Part shown: one piece after another, positions 14,020 to 25,816 of the stretch
Layout: the number at the start of each line of letters is the position of its first letter
Position numbering within the stretch: the first letter of the stretch is position 1
From: Prostheceraeus crozeri
Taxonomy: Eukaryota > Platyhelminthes > Polycladida > Euryleptidae
NCBI GenBank assembly: GCA_907163375.1
Contig: CAJQUW010010459.1
Location: 124,001 to 188,000, forward strand
DNA: 64,000 bases
Direction: 5' to 3'
The notes under the pieces: model-generated
What the model saw: only the letters and a program-made list of their open reading frames with translations
Told to the model about the DNA's origin: nothing
Databases searched by the model: none
Made by a program: the position numbers and the translations under genes

Positions 14020-15600
14020 AGTAGGGATATATAGGTAGAGTGCCGACTCAGGAAAGTATCTGTATACAGTGAAAATTTTTATATGAAAAGATTCAGTTTT
14101 CTGCGGAGATTGCGATCCCGTGCTCGAAAAAATATTTGAGCACTTTTGGAAAAAGTCAAAATTTGCCAATGTACATACTACTGAAATGACTCTCCTATTT
14201 AAGTAGTATGAAACAAGTTGGATATCAAAAGGAATAAATATTTGCTAATAAGCATCCTAAGAAAGTGGAAATCAAGCTGATTATCAAGGGAATTTCATGA
14301 ATTGTATTATAATGGAAGTATTCATGAAAAAGTCGCGACATTATTCGTGCTTTCTTGGCTGAATTTTCAGGTTTTTTAATTCAATTTTCACCGGTATGAT
14401 TTCATGATTCACTAAATTCATGTTTCATTTCTTGAATCTGAATGGTGATGTGGAATCATTTGCATCTTTCAAAGTTAATTGAAACTTGTCTTTGATTATG
14501 TGCTTTTGCTGTGCCCTATGGCAGGTTGCCTGTGATATGATCACGCTTAACAAGATTCTCTAGAGGTTGAGCATAAAAGTAGAACCCATCGAATTGCTAA
14601 TTTAACAAACATTAAATCTCGAAGGCTGTCACGAGAATCTGTGAAATACCATCATTCCTTCTGCATTACAATCATGATCAGTCAATTCCGTTGTAATTTC
14701 TGCAAAATTTTGCATGTCTCACATTTGTTGACAATACCACCTGCATTTCCCTTGAGTTCATTTAATGAAACCGAAAGTGTATACACATTGTAAGCGCGGA
14801 ATTACCACTCTACCTAATATACCTACTCTATGGTAAATAGGGTCGACTCAAGAAAGCATCAGCATGTTGTGAAAGTTTTTATATGAAGAGATTCATTTTT
14901 TGCGGAGATAACGTTCCTGCGGTCCAAAAAATTATCTCAGCAGTTTCTTTTAAAACAAAATTTTTGCAATATATATACTACCGATATGAAGTCACTTTTT
15001 AAGTAGTATGAAACATGTTGGATTCAAAAAGGAATGAATGTCTGTTAACAAGCATCTTAATTAGGCGGAAATTTAGCTGATGATCTAGGAAATTTCATGG
15101 ACTGCATTGTAATACAAGTCCCTGCGAGTATTCAAGGAAACATTGACATCTTATTGCGCTCAATTAGTTGAGGTGTCAAGTTTTTAATTCAATTTTCGGC
15201 GGCATGATTTCTTGATTCACAAGGCGTCATTTCTTGAATCTGAATAGTAATGTGGACCCCTTTACATCTTTCAAATGTGATTGAAATCATTGTCCTTGAT
15301 TCTGTTTTTTGCTCTACCAGTGGCAGGTTGCTCATGATCTCGCGTAGGAAGATTCTCATGAGGTTGAGCATGAAAGTAATATCAGGTCATTCATTGCTAA
15401 TTCAACAAACAATTAACTCTCCAAGGCTGTCGACACGAACGATCTGTAAAATAATATAATTTCCCTCTGCATTATACCATATCATGATCAGTCAATTCCG
15501 TTGTAATTTCTTCAAAACTGCAAAAATTTGCATTTCTCACATTTGGTGACAATATGTCCCCCACGAGTTCATTTAATATAATCGAGAGATATAACCTCTT
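14020..15600. repeat. Tandem pair of diverged ~800-bp repeats
   Basis: Two head-to-tail copies lie at about 14020-14815 and 14820-15600. Shared anchors in order are a GACTCA[G/A]GAAAG word, GAAA[A/G]TTTTTATATGAA, TTTAAGTAGTATGAAACA and TCAGTCAATTCCGTTGTAATTTCT, followed by a GAGTTCATTTAAT anchor. The offset is about 800 bp and divergence is clearly above 15% with many indels, so this is an old duplication. No coding potential was recognised. A partial third copy appears near 17990-18130. Confidence 0.75.
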
Positions 15601-15605
15601 CTAAT

Positions 15606-15943
15606 TGTCAGACATGATCAAAGAAAAACACATGTAAATCAAATTGGACGCAGATTGCAGTTTTTGGCAAAAATGAAATTTTCGATGTTTTCTCTGATTA
15701 AACGAAAAGTACTTACAAAAGAACATTCAACCACATTCTCACATACATTGCCGATTAGATGCATGATAATAGCACATGCATATAATAGGAAATGACCTGA
15801 AGACATTCCATGCCAAAAATTATGACTCTAGGCTAAGTACTTTTCGCTTAATCAGAGAAAACATAGAAAATTTCATTTTTGCCAAAAACTGCAATCTGCG
15901 TCCAATTGGATTTACATGTGCTTTTCTTTGATCATGTCTGACA
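15606..15943. repeat. Foldback (MITE-like) element with ~110-bp inverted arms
   Basis: The left arm, 15606-15716, starts TGTCAGACATGATCAAAGAA. It returns inverted at 15833-15943 with only a handful of differences, and about 115 bp of unrelated sequence lies between. This fits a short non-autonomous DNA transposon or a foldback element. I could not find a convincing target duplication. Confidence 0.75.
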
Positions 15944-15959
15944 AGAATAGGAACTCACT

Positions 15960-16300
15960 AGAACTCGGCAGACGTGCCGATTCGTAGTAGGCATAGGGTG
16001 TACATCATTCTGTGAAAGTTTCACTTTCGGCCGCATTCCCTGCTGAAACTCGTTCTGGCTGCCGGACTATTGAGATCAATGTTAACTTATCAGAGCTTCT
16101 TGAATAGTAATTGATATGAGACAAATGTGTGTGCGTGTGTGTGTTCTTGTCACTAAATATCTACTTGATACATAGAAATAGATTGTTGTTTCAACAATAG
16201 ATTTTTATCAATTTCTATGACTTGATACGTGCATGCGTCCTTGCGTGCGTGTTCTAGTCACTAAAATATCTTTGGTTTTGACATCCAATGGAAGTCCGCT
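15960..16300. repeat. Dispersed repeat piece, with relatives near 17.94 and 20.48 kb
   Basis: A block reading CAGACGTGC.GATTCGT followed by CTGTGAAAGT...CTTCGGCC recurs near 17945-17975 (first part) and 20480-20560 (second part). The copies are diverged. Interruption of one copy by the LINE at 18.1-20.3 kb would explain the split. No coding sequence was seen. Confidence 0.4.
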
Positions 16301-16324
16301 CTTCACTCAGTCATTATTGTCAGA

Positions 16325-16800
16325 TTGTTCCATAATTCTGCGAAAAATTGGACACAGAAGAGGCGATGGCCCTTCGCTTACGTATCTGCTGAACAGCTAG
16401 CAGCCTTAGTTGAAACTTCAGATTCCGATAGTGAGTATAACGACAGTGATTCAGTGAATCAGGGCGACGATAGTGATGAACCTGAAGATTCTGATTTTGA
16501 CGACAGTAGAAGTGACAGTGACACAAACTCAAGATGTATTTCAGTGGTCACCGATCGTATTCGTATAACATTTACAGGTTCTCCTGAATTGACCGTGAAT
16601 GTGGACGACAAAGACGACCGGTTATTTTATTGAACTTTATATGACTGAGGAGATTTTGCGAGTAATTGTAGCAGAAACAAATAGACGTATGCTTCACAGC
16701 TGCTACGATCAGAACTACCAACGCGCAGTCGTCATAGAAACTGGCGAGACATTGACATCGATGAACTACGGAAACTCATTGCTATGATCTACAATAATTG
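16325..16800 (+). pseudogene. piggyBac-type transposase, N-terminal fragment
   Basis: The first frame (16325-16633) has a serine/aspartate-rich acidic stretch typical of piggyBac transposase N-termini. It is followed by the piggyBac entry block, ELYMTEEILRVIVAETNRR (about 16630-16690), and by a WRDIDIDELRKLIAMIYNN block (about 16745-16800), equivalent to the family's 'W..v...El..fiG..i.MG'. The blocks lie in different frames, so at least two frameshifts have occurred. The catalytic DDD region is absent and the fragment ends at about 16.8 kb. It is a 5' remnant of a cut-and-paste transposon or of a domesticated derivative. Confidence 0.7.
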
Positions 16801-17940
16801 TTAAGCAAGCGTGCCACTATTCTGAATACTGCACAGGGTGAGAGAGAACATCGCTGTTACTATTAGGAAATTGACAAACAATCAATTGCATCTTTAACGA
16901 GTTAACTTAAACCTGGCTTTTTCGCAGTTATGGAGTGCTATGTCTACTGGTCGTGGTCAGATGTCAGAGCAGGCCTTATTATTTTAATATTTACAGAAAT
17001 TGACGGACGTTCGCAATTTTTATTCAAGTTGTACACTATTGCAATGTGCACTTATCGATTTCTGTGTATTTATCTAATAGTAATCTATTCAGTCTATTGC
17101 AATTAAACAGGTTGTGTAGTTATTTATCACTTTAGAGAACAGTACATCATCAGACTATCTATCAATTGCAGCTGATCAATGTGATTTTGCTTGAGGTGTA
17201 GTCTACTGACCATTATATCATCTTGCACTTGCTTTTATGAGAAACCTGTTTGCCTAAGTTGATGAGTGTAATTTTTTTGTGAGTAGTGTATTGAATAAAT
17301 AGAAAATAACGTTTAAACAAAAATCTGCATATACTTGCAAAACATTTTTCGTTTTTTAACAAATACGTGCGCATTTTTAATAAAGAAAAAACAAAATAGA
17401 TTACGATTTCTGAGCAGCTGCCAGAGTGAGGATTTACGTGCGTGAGATAAACTAAAAATAGAAAACAAGCTGTCTGATAAGCTAAATAACAGGTCCGAAT
17501 TGCGTTTTGCAAAGATAAGTTTTTGAGATAGGAATAATTAATCTTCTCCCTTTGGCTGATGTGATTGGCCGTCGTTAAATGTGACTGAATTTAGGGAACA
17601 ATTCATTGCAACTTCAACAATATTGCTGTGACCAGGCTTTGACCAAAACATAATGCTAAATAAAAACGCTAAAGTAGTAAGTCATTAAAGAAATTCAATG
17701 TAATCGAATGCAAACACGAGATATTTTTACACATGTTCGCCAACTCGATTCAAATACTCATCGTCGTTCGAGTACTCGTCGAGTCGAGTGGAGTACTCGC
17801 GGGCCCTAGTGTTATTATCATGCTTCTAATCTGTGATGTATGCGAAACCGTAGTTAAATGTGACTAAAATTGGTCAAAATGATGTACCACATTTGCCGAC
17901 AGCATCGTAGTGTGTTCAGTTTCATAGACAAAGCACTAGT
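16801..17940. other. AT-rich stretch without recognisable feature
   Basis: It holds a 99-codon minus-strand open frame (17213-17512) with no recognisable domain and a short GAGTACTCG-type repeat near 17770-17800. Nothing else could be supported. Confidence 0.45.
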
Positions 17941-17989
17941 ATGCTCCTCAGACGTGCAGATTCGTTGCCATAAGTTGTGCATCACATTG

Positions 17990-18130
17990 AGTAGGGAAAA
18001 ATGAGTAAAAAAATTGAGTAAAATGCTATAATAAAGTGAAAACTTTCATACCAGAAGATTCAGCATTTCCACGGAGACTGAAGTGGGATCTGAAGAAATA
18101 TTTGATCAATTTTTGAAAGACAAGATTTTG
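17990..18130. repeat. Partial third copy of the 14.0-15.6 kb repeat
   Basis: The stretch GTGAAAACTTTCATACCAGA followed by AGATTCAGCATTTCCACGGA matches the start of both tandem repeats at 14.04 and 14.85 kb. It stops at the LINE beginning at about 18.14 kb, suggesting the LINE inserted into this copy. Confidence 0.5.
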
Positions 18131-18139
18131 TACTTTATT

Positions 18140-20275
18140 CCTGTGTTTGCTGTTATTCTATGCGATATATATTTTTAACGAAAGGTTGCAACCTTGCGCG
18201 CACGCGCTGACAGAAAGTTACAGAAGGACAACAAGCAGCAGACTGAAAAGTGAGATTGAGAGCCTGTAGGTCTGACTTGAAGTAGTCATTTATGGACTGA
18301 GTCCGGCCTTGTCCTCTTCGAAAATGCTCAGAGGGTTGATTCAGGAGGACCAAGGAAAGCGGAATTTTGTTACCTCTGCCGAAGCTTCGCAGGCAGTGGG
18401 CAATCAGACGTTGACGACGTTGCCACAAGGTGACACTCAGAGGGGCAACACCAGTTCGCGCCAATAGCACTTTATTCGAGATTTTCTGCGGGTAGTGCAT
18501 GCCCAGAACGTTGCGGAGGAGAGACCTATGACCAGCATCCATGACCTGCCTTCTTGTGTCGGTAGCTGGAACTGCTTCTAAACTGTAGAGGAGTATGGGT
18601 TCTACGATGGATTGAAGTATTCGCACTTTCAGACGGTCTCGGACAGTGGAGTTAAAAATCTTCTTCAAAAGGTGAGATGCTCGCCAGGCCATGCATTTTC
18701 TCTCGTGAAAGTTGGAATCCGGTGACATGATGCGGCTGCCGAGGTACTTAAAGTCCTTACATACAGAAATTGTCTCTCCGGAAGTAAGAGAAAGTGATGG
18801 AGTGTTGTTGAAACCAAGATGTGGGACCTTGGTCTTTCTAGCGTTAATTTGAAGACCGACACGTGCACACTCTTCACGCAGCTTTAAGAGCGCGAGTTGG
18901 GCTGCTGGAGGGCTGTTGCAGATACGTGCCATGTCATCTGCGTACGCTAAGGCAGGGAGGGAGATCGCAGGATGTCTGGAGCTTCTGCGTTGGGTTAGAA
19001 CAAAGTGTCTCCTTGAAGGACTCCGGAACTTGTTCCGAACATCTCAGCCGGGCTGCTGGAGGTTTGTATGAACGATCTAGAGTCATTGTAAAAATCCATT
19101 ATAGGGAGACTAATGCGGGAGGAACGCCGTAGTAACTCAATATCAAGGAGATAGCAGGCCTGCTTACGGAGTCGAATGCTTTCCGAAAGTCTATAAAGAC
19201 AATGAATGCGGACTTTTGACGGGTTCTGCTGGTGTGAACGTTGAAGGATGAGCTGGTACGAAGTCTTGAATGGGAAGTGAAGTAGTGGAAGGAGCGGGTG
19301 AATTCAGAATTGTGCGGTAATGGGAGACGAGGAGGACCTTGCGATGACTGAACGATGAAGCGCGATGAGTGCGGCGGCTTTGCGGGGCCCCTATTAGTGA
19401 GAAGGTTGATGGCATTCCACGCAGCGCTATGACGGCAATTTTCAGTTGACAATTGGATATCGCAAACACTTTCAGAAACGTATTTTTCAAGGGCGTTGGC
19501 CTGTGTATACTCTAGGTATTCGATGACAGATCTAGCCTCATCACTATCGAAACCGTGTCTAGGAATCGCACTTCGCACTGTACGTCGAGCTTTTACGATG
19601 TTAGAGTCACATTCCTAATATGTCTTAGGAGTGTTGGCCTTGTGACGTGGAAGGATAGACGATGCAGACTCAACCGCTCTGCCGAAACACTCTGAAGAGT
19701 CGATTTTGTCCAAATGAAGAGCGTCGAGGAAAGCAGCTTTATATGCTGGCTCATCAAGCACAGACCAAAGCGGTCGGGGCGGAGGATGTCTGAAAAGAGG
19801 CCACTGGGCGTTAACGTTGCAAATGAGAAGACTATGATCAGATGTGACACATGGCGGACGGATTTTGGTAACCTTACTTACGCACTGCTTGAGCTTGGAA
19901 GGGCAGAAAATCCAGTCCAGTCGAGTGGTGCGCCCGTTCGGTCCGAAAAAGGTTGGCAGTTTGTTGAAGCGTTGACGCAGAGTTCTGTTTGTCGCAAATA
20001 GGTCTCTTGCTTGAACAAAGCAGGATAAGAAAGACGAGTTGATGTTAGGCGAACCGCAACTATTCTTCACTATGCGACCATCATTGGAGAGAGGCGCATT
20101 GAAATCACCGGCGGTGAGTTTAAGGTCATGAGATGGTAGATTGCCGATGAGGGCACCTACTTGATCGTATAGGTCCTCAGTTTCCGTCGAGTCGCAAACA
20201 GTTCCAGGGCAGTAGGAGTGTAGACACATGCCACGTGGAGGCGACGATCTTTGCCTATCGAAGCCCATCAATACC
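18140..20275 (-). mobile_element. Broken LINE with endonuclease and reverse transcriptase
   Basis: Non-LTR retrotransposon on the minus strand. The 5' part (20271-19615) is an apurinic-like endonuclease with TAGDFNAPL, RLDWIFCPS and a C-terminal TSDHSLL. The RT part (19578-19099) has FIVFIDFRKAFDSVSRPA. The YADD catalytic motif is at 18933-18944. It is followed by the thumb and C-terminal region 18932-18153, with VGLQINARKTKV, DFKYLGSRI and VEPILLYSLEAVP. The last part is a 259-codon open frame, so decay is moderate. Frames are broken between the blocks and the start of the endonuclease is missing, meaning the copy is 5'-truncated. The clade is not assigned. Confidence 0.85.
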
Positions 20276-21715
20276 TATCGATTCCGATCAATACTAACTA
20301 TACTAAGCAAATCAATACGCGAATAGGACACTCAGACCTACGGAAACTGAGTCTCGTGTATGTTACGGCTCTCAGTATTTTAGTCGGAAACTAAAATCTG
20401 GCTTTAATTTCTTATAGGAAAATGAAGCGCTTGCTTCCTTTTCCGACTGGAAACCAAAACCTAATTGCATAACACCGGTGCATTATCTGTGAAAGTCTAA
20501 TCTTCGGCCCCGCTCCCTCCAAAAAACTCCTGCTGCGGCGGGCGGACTAATCAACATGCTTGCTGTACATTTACGCCCGTTCAGAACAAATACGAATCCT
20601 CGGGTATGGATCACAGTTGCCTGTGACTGATCATGTTTCTGTTGACAAATTGGAATGCAACGTAAGTGAGCGAAATCCTACGTTAATTTAACTTCTGCAA
20701 TGAAAATGTCAAGGGGCGCTCTGACATTTAAAAGTGACCTAATTGCTTACTTATAAAATAAAAAGTAGTGCACGCTAGAAGAAGGATATAATTAAGACAA
20801 TAAAAACATTAAATATTATAGACCTTGCTGAACGTCAGGATACTGAATACCACAGAGTTCTGCATAATGTAACACAAATGAATGCTGCAAGTAAGCAACC
20901 TAGGCGCATAAGTGTTTCTTTATTGATAATCCGCAGTAAATCAATAGAAACTGCAGGAAAGGAACTGACACTAGCATGCTAGAAAACGCAGCATGGCACA
21001 GACAACAAAAGTTCAAAAGAATACCACGTTTTTTTTCCTTTTTTTCAAAATAACCTATTTATATTCATTTTGAAGGAAGACATACGCATGTATCTTTGCA
21101 TAATGCAGCACTCCTTCGAAACGGAGTGATAGTTGAATCTCTTGCACTTTTATAAACAGCTTGTGGCACATTACATTTTCTGCTAGGTGAAAGCATTTTT
21201 TGGGTGCATTTGGGTGCAAACACATTTTCCCAAAATACATGCATAAGTTATGAATATGTCTGTATATATGAAGTGATGTATTTTCACGAATAACAGAACT
21301 TTCTCCATAAAAGAAATACGTGCGCAGTACATCTTACACGAATATTACCACATGGCCTCCAGAGGAGCTACATCACAATTTTCTTTGATTATTTCATGTT
21401 GTGAAAATTATAAAAAACTGAAAATTATTTGTTTTGCAAGATTCTGAAAGTGTAAATTCAAAATCAGCTTAAGCGTGCAATATGAAGATGTCCGCATTAG
21501 CAGATCTTACACGTAATTTGCCTAGTAAATCTCAAAATGAAGAGCACTCAACTGATGGAGATACATAGCAATTTTCTTAAAATTACACAGAATTAGCAAG
21601 TCTTAAAATGACACAGATATTCCAAATACATACATGTCGAACCGGATCGTCTGTTTGAGAATGATATGCGATCAAAGCTACACTTATCCGTGAAGAAAAT
21701 ACTTATTTTACGAAA
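20276..21715. other. AT-rich stretch without recognisable feature
   Basis: Apart from a dispersed repeat piece near 20480-20560, nothing recognisable was seen on either strand. The small open frames are AT-driven. Confidence 0.45.
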
Positions 21716-21717
21716 AA

Positions 21718-21888
21718 GGCAAAGTTAAATAACCAGCACAATGTTTCGAACGTCCACTGCATTTATTCTCGAAGTGGTAAAATGACAAATTGAAGAACCT
21801 GAGCAAAGTTTAATTGTCATTTTGCCACTTGAGAATAAAAGAAGTAGACATTCGATACGTTGTGCTGATTATTTAACTTTGCCTTCTT
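21718..21888. repeat. Short foldback hairpin, ~70-bp arms
   Basis: The left arm begins AGGCAAAGTTAAATAACCAG at 21718 and comes back inverted as CTGATTATTTAACTTTGCCT ending near 21888. The loop is about 30 bp. Arms are roughly 85% matched. It may be a small foldback MITE or a hairpin-forming remnant. Confidence 0.7.
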
Positions 21889-22756
21889 TCTGAAATATAC
21901 ATGCATAGTCCTAGGCCTATATGCAGTATTTTACATACCTTGTTATGTATATACTTCTCGGAAAAGTGTGGCTTTGATCGCATGTTATGTGGCATACAGT
22001 TTCAAGAATTTTCCGGAACTTCATTTCCGAATCGAATCGGAATACCATGCGTCAAATCGGATAATCAAATCGGACTGGCGAAAATTAAATGTGATTAGCG
22101 ATTTGTTTGGCCTTATGATGAGCCATTTTATTCTCTCATTCACCGTATGCTGTTTATTACAGCTTTAGGTCTGTCATAGCTGATTCTCCATCTCCTGATT
22201 CAATGGTGTACTGCTTGAAGACAATAACAAAATTGGCATGAAACATGGAATCAGATTAACTTTGTGGATAGAGACATAAACATCAAGCTACACTTCCTAT
22301 TTATTCTCCTTTTGCAAAATTTAAAAAATTCCGTCACACCTTTATTGTTTTAAAGCATCCGATCGACAGTTTCTTGAATCTCACGCTCTTTAAAATGTGA
22401 AGTTTCGGATTTTATCTCTCTGTTAAAACTTCATAATCGATTCAAAATGTCAGATTATGCCAGATACAATTTGTGTGCAGTTTTGTCTAGTATGCGTTTA
22501 GCTACTATGCTGAACAGATGTTGCAGATGAGCAAACATATATTGACTTCAATGTCATGCATGCTCGTCAGATGAAATTGTTGCACAACCACAAGTAAATA
22601 TTACTTTCCGATGAAATGACATTTTACTTGCCATCTTAAGATTTCATTGAGAACTGCCCCTCTTCAAAGCCCGAATGGATTCGCCGGTCTTCGTTGTCCG
22701 GATGATGACACTCGCCATTGGCTAGTGACTTCCCTTGAGCTCTAATCCCATTGCCC
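21889..22756. other. No recognisable gene
   Basis: This is the region downstream (minus-strand sense) of the DUF3504 gene. Two overlapping plus-strand frames of about 65 codons (21901-22168) have no recognisable motif. It could hold the 3' untranslated part of the split gene. Confidence 0.4.
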
Positions 22757-23346
22757 TCATAATCGTGTGACCTCTGATTTTCTTTTTGTATAAAAGTTGT
22801 AATTATAGGTTGCTGCACCTTGGTTTATCGAGGCCGCAGGCCGAGAGTAATGGGCACTTGGATTTGGTGGGTCAAGGATCTTGCTCAATTCTTTTTCTTG
22901 TTCATTATTCTTTCTTTTATAGAGGCAAGCAGCATTTGATCTGTGACCAGTGCGACTCTTGATGAGATGTTCTTCAACCTTCTGGTGGAACAATTGGGTT
23001 GCACACGTCACCTTGCCAGAATGAGGAGTAATGTTTCCTTTTATATTTGCTATTTCAGCTGCTTTCGGCAGCAATTTACTCAGGGTATTGACTCCCATCG
23101 GCTGCTGGGAAAATCTTGGTTTACACTTTGAATGCAGAGGCTTCAGAGGTCGGCGGTAAAAGGTACCATCCGAAATCGTTGGTTCTTGTAAGCAGTTTAT
23201 GTATAAGTGCAGTATGTTGTGGATGGAGTGCGTATTATCTTCAATTTGATATTGTTTGATAGACTTATCCTCCATTTTTCGATCTTGAATGCCGCCACTG
23301 TACACTCTGTTGCCGTGTCCCGCGAATTGAACGTATTTTCTGTAAG
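22757..23346 (-). pseudogene. DUF3504/Crypton-type tyrosine recombinase, C-terminal half
   Basis: Tyrosine-recombinase fold as in Cryptons and the Crypton-derived DUF3504 genes (ZMYM/QRICH1/KCTD1 group). Visible blocks are QPMGVNTLSKLLPKAA, TPHSGKVTCATQLFHQKV (the catalytic box II equivalent), and the TGHRSNAACLYKR block with the GHRS box and a candidate nucleophile tyrosine. The frame is open from the stop at 22757 to the target duplication at 23347-23352. There it is cut by the 22.3-kb insertion, and the missing N-terminal half lies at 45651-46146. The basic box II position is K in HSGKVT where R is usual, so recombinase activity is doubtful. It is either a domesticated host gene or a decayed Crypton. 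Confidence 0.85.
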
Positions 23347-23352
23347 AGTATT
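23347..23352. repeat. Target-site duplication, left copy (AGTATT)
   Basis: AGTATT stands directly before the AGTAGTAAG terminus and is repeated exactly after the opposite terminus at 45651-45656. A 6-bp duplication is the Polinton hallmark. Confidence 0.9.
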
Positions 23353-23401
23353 AGTAGTAAGAAAACGGCGAACACTCGACCGGCGCGCCCCCCCTCTGGA
23401 A

Positions 23402-23543
23402 CGACAGAGTGTCGTGGTCGGCCGCCGTGGTGCTTCGAGTCTGACTCACCTCCCCTCTGGAACGACAGAGTGTCGTGGTGTGCCGGCCAAGTGGGTCCGA
23501 AAGGTTCGCTGACGTCCCCCCCCTCTGGAACGACAGAGTGTCG
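23402..23543. repeat. Three terminal hairpin motifs CGACAGAGTGTCG
   Basis: The perfect 5-bp-arm hairpin CGACA-GAG-TGTCG occurs at 23402-23414, 23463-23475 and 23531-23543, about 61-68 bp apart, each followed by TGG. The same triplet is mirrored at the right end. Regular spacing near a terminus suggests binding sites for an integrase or replication protein (inference). Confidence 0.8.
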
Positions 23544-23599
23544 TGGTGGACTTGGGCGACCGCCAGGTTTTGACTTGAGGCTATAGTGTGTGATGATTT

Positions 23600-24640
23600 T
23601 CGAGAAACCGACGGAGTTAGAATTTTGGTCGTTTTGGGCTGTAGCGCCAAAACGAAGCATCGGATGGGAAAACGGAGGCAAGATTCGGATTCAGCGTGAA
23701 ATTCTGCATCGGTATGGTGAGTTTCAAGTCAATCGGAGAGAAAAAGTTTCGCTGACGTCCCCCCCCCCGGCACCGACCTTCCAACTTTGCTTCCAGTGGA
23801 CGGATTTTGTCGTGCCATAGCTCGTTTGAAAGCTATGAGTGAGACAAATTCACTGAAAGAATCGGCTTGTTCATATCTGTCTTCGTTTAGATGTGAGACG
23901 CCATTTAAGATTTTGGGACATTGGCGAAAAACGACAGAGTTAGAATTTTGGACGTTTTGGGCTGTAGCTTCAAAACGAAGCATCGGATGGGAAAACGGAT
24001 TTCAGATTTGGAATCAGCGTCAAATTCTCTATCAACATGGTGAGTTTCAAGTCAATAGGAGAGAAAAAATTTTCAACATTTTTCGAAAAAAACGACAGAG
24101 TTAGAATTTTGGACGTTTTGGGCTGTAGCGCCAAAACGAAGCATCGGATGGGAAAACGGAGGCCAGATTCGGATTCAGCGTGAAATTCTGCATCGGTATG
24201 GTGAGTTTCAAGTCAATCGGAGAGAAAAAGTTTCGCTGTCGTGCCATAGCTCGTTTGAAAGCTATGAGTGAGACAAATTCACTGAAAGAAACGGCTTGTT
24301 CATATCTGTCTTCGTTTAGATGTGAGACGCCATTTAAGATTATGGGACATTGGCGAAAAACGACAGAGTTAGAATTTTGGACGTTTTGGGCTGTAGCGCC
24401 AAAACGAAGCATCGGAGAGCAAAACGGATTTCAGATTTGGAATCAGCATCAAATTCTCTATCAACATGGTAAGTTTCAAGTCAATCGGAGAGTTTCAAGT
24501 CAATCGGAGAGAAAAATTTTGAACATTTTTCGAAAAAACGACAGAGTTAGAATTTTTGCGATGGCTGTGGGCTGTAGCGCCAAAACGAAGCATCGGATGG
24601 GAAAACGGAGGCCAGATTCGGATTCAGCGTCAAATTCTAC
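23600..24640. repeat. Subterminal repeat cluster
   Basis: Copies of a composite unit start near 23608, 23935, 24093, 24363 and 24540. The unit contains ACAGAGTTAGAATTTTGG, TGGGCTGTAG, ACGAAGCATCGG and GAGTTTCAAGTCAATCGGAG. A second unit with CATAGCTCGTTTGAAAGCTA and ATGTGAGACGCCATTTAAGA occurs twice. Related sequence lies in the terminal repeat of the neighbouring Polinton at 47020-47230. Confidence 0.8.
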
Positions 24641-25330
24641 TTGGAAGTGGTGTATTTTCAGCTCAATCGGAGCACTAGAACCGGAGATATACGGGTTTTT
24701 AGTGTTTGGATGATGGGTATTACGTCATCTGCTGATCGCCACACGCCATATAAGCTGGGAACCGACAGAGACTTGTCATTCAGACGAGAGATTGCCAACG
24801 GTAAGTCGTCTCTCTGAGCTCCGATGATAGCTTCGGACATTCCAAATTCCGGGTTTCTGAAAGAAACCGACTTAGAAAATTTCATTGCTGAAGGCGTCAG
24901 ACTTAGAAGGTTAGCCAGAGATGGCCTTCGTCTCCGGCCATAAAAGCTCCAAAACTTTAAAAGCTTGACACTTTGCTTCTACAGACTGTTGATTGATCAA
25001 AAAGGTTTCGGGTCGCTATAACTGCATAAGTGATAGACTACTTATAAATTTCATAAGTAGTCGTTAAAGTTGAAAAATTTAAACATATACTTTTGGAGGT
25101 TTTCTGGGGTTTTTGCACCCTGCTGAAGTCAATGAAAGCATTTATAATGTGTCGAGCAGTCTTCGACCTGATAAGCGGCTCTTTGACATGAAAGCGAGCA
25201 AGACAAGGAGAGTTTGCTGTAAGATTCACTGACAGGGTTATGCCATCGGGAACGGCGACGAGTGCCGTAGTGATAGTTGTGGCAAGGGAGTGTGTCATAG
25301 TCTTAGACTGTAACCGCTGGGACAAACTCA

Positions 25331-25816
25331 TGTCTCATGTTGGGATTTTAACACAGTCTCAAGTAGCACTTTGAACGCCAATCGGTTGAGTTTAGTTTCT
25401 TGTCATGGGTGGCCTCTAAACATCTCCCATTGCAAAACGTGGTGATATTGGGATCCTTTGCTGCTATCAAGTGATCAAAGCATTACTTGGAATGTTTCCA
25501 TCGGGTTTTCAAGTATGTGGAGTTGTCATGGCTACTCAGATTTCAAATTTAACTAAGTCTAAGGCACTTTGAGGGGTTTAGATCCCAGCTACTGATCACT
25601 ACTCTGATTGGCGTTGCTGTTACCACTTCAGGGGCAGTGACAATGATGTCTTCAGCTGTAAAAGGGTATCGGGCTAGATCTCTCATTCTAGTGATCAGTA
25701 CAGGCCTTCGGTTGTTATACTATCGAGTGCCACTCGCTATACTCTCTATATCATTCCTCACTAAGTGTAAATTTGTTTACCGTTTTTCGCTTCAGAAATT
25801 ATGAAAATTTCATAAT
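25331..25816 (+). other. Upstream region of the coiled-coil gene
   Basis: Non-coding sequence mirrored at about 42584-43000. It leads into the ATG at 25817 and probably contains the promoter, but I see no clear TATA box within 60 bp of that ATG. Conservation between arms is lower here than in the gene. Confidence 0.4.

Larger units (their letters stand above)
23353..25330. repeat. Left terminal inverted repeat of the palindromic element
   Basis: It matches 43990-45650 in inverse orientation with a few percent divergence plus indels. It holds three CGACAGAGTGTCG hairpin words, a GC-rich outer 200 bp with runs of C, then four to five partial copies of a subterminal repeat built around GTTTTGGGCTGTAGCGCCAA and GAAGCATCGGATGGGAAAAC. 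The inner part (24650-25330) is single copy on this side, while the corresponding segment is triplicated on the right. Confidence 0.85.
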
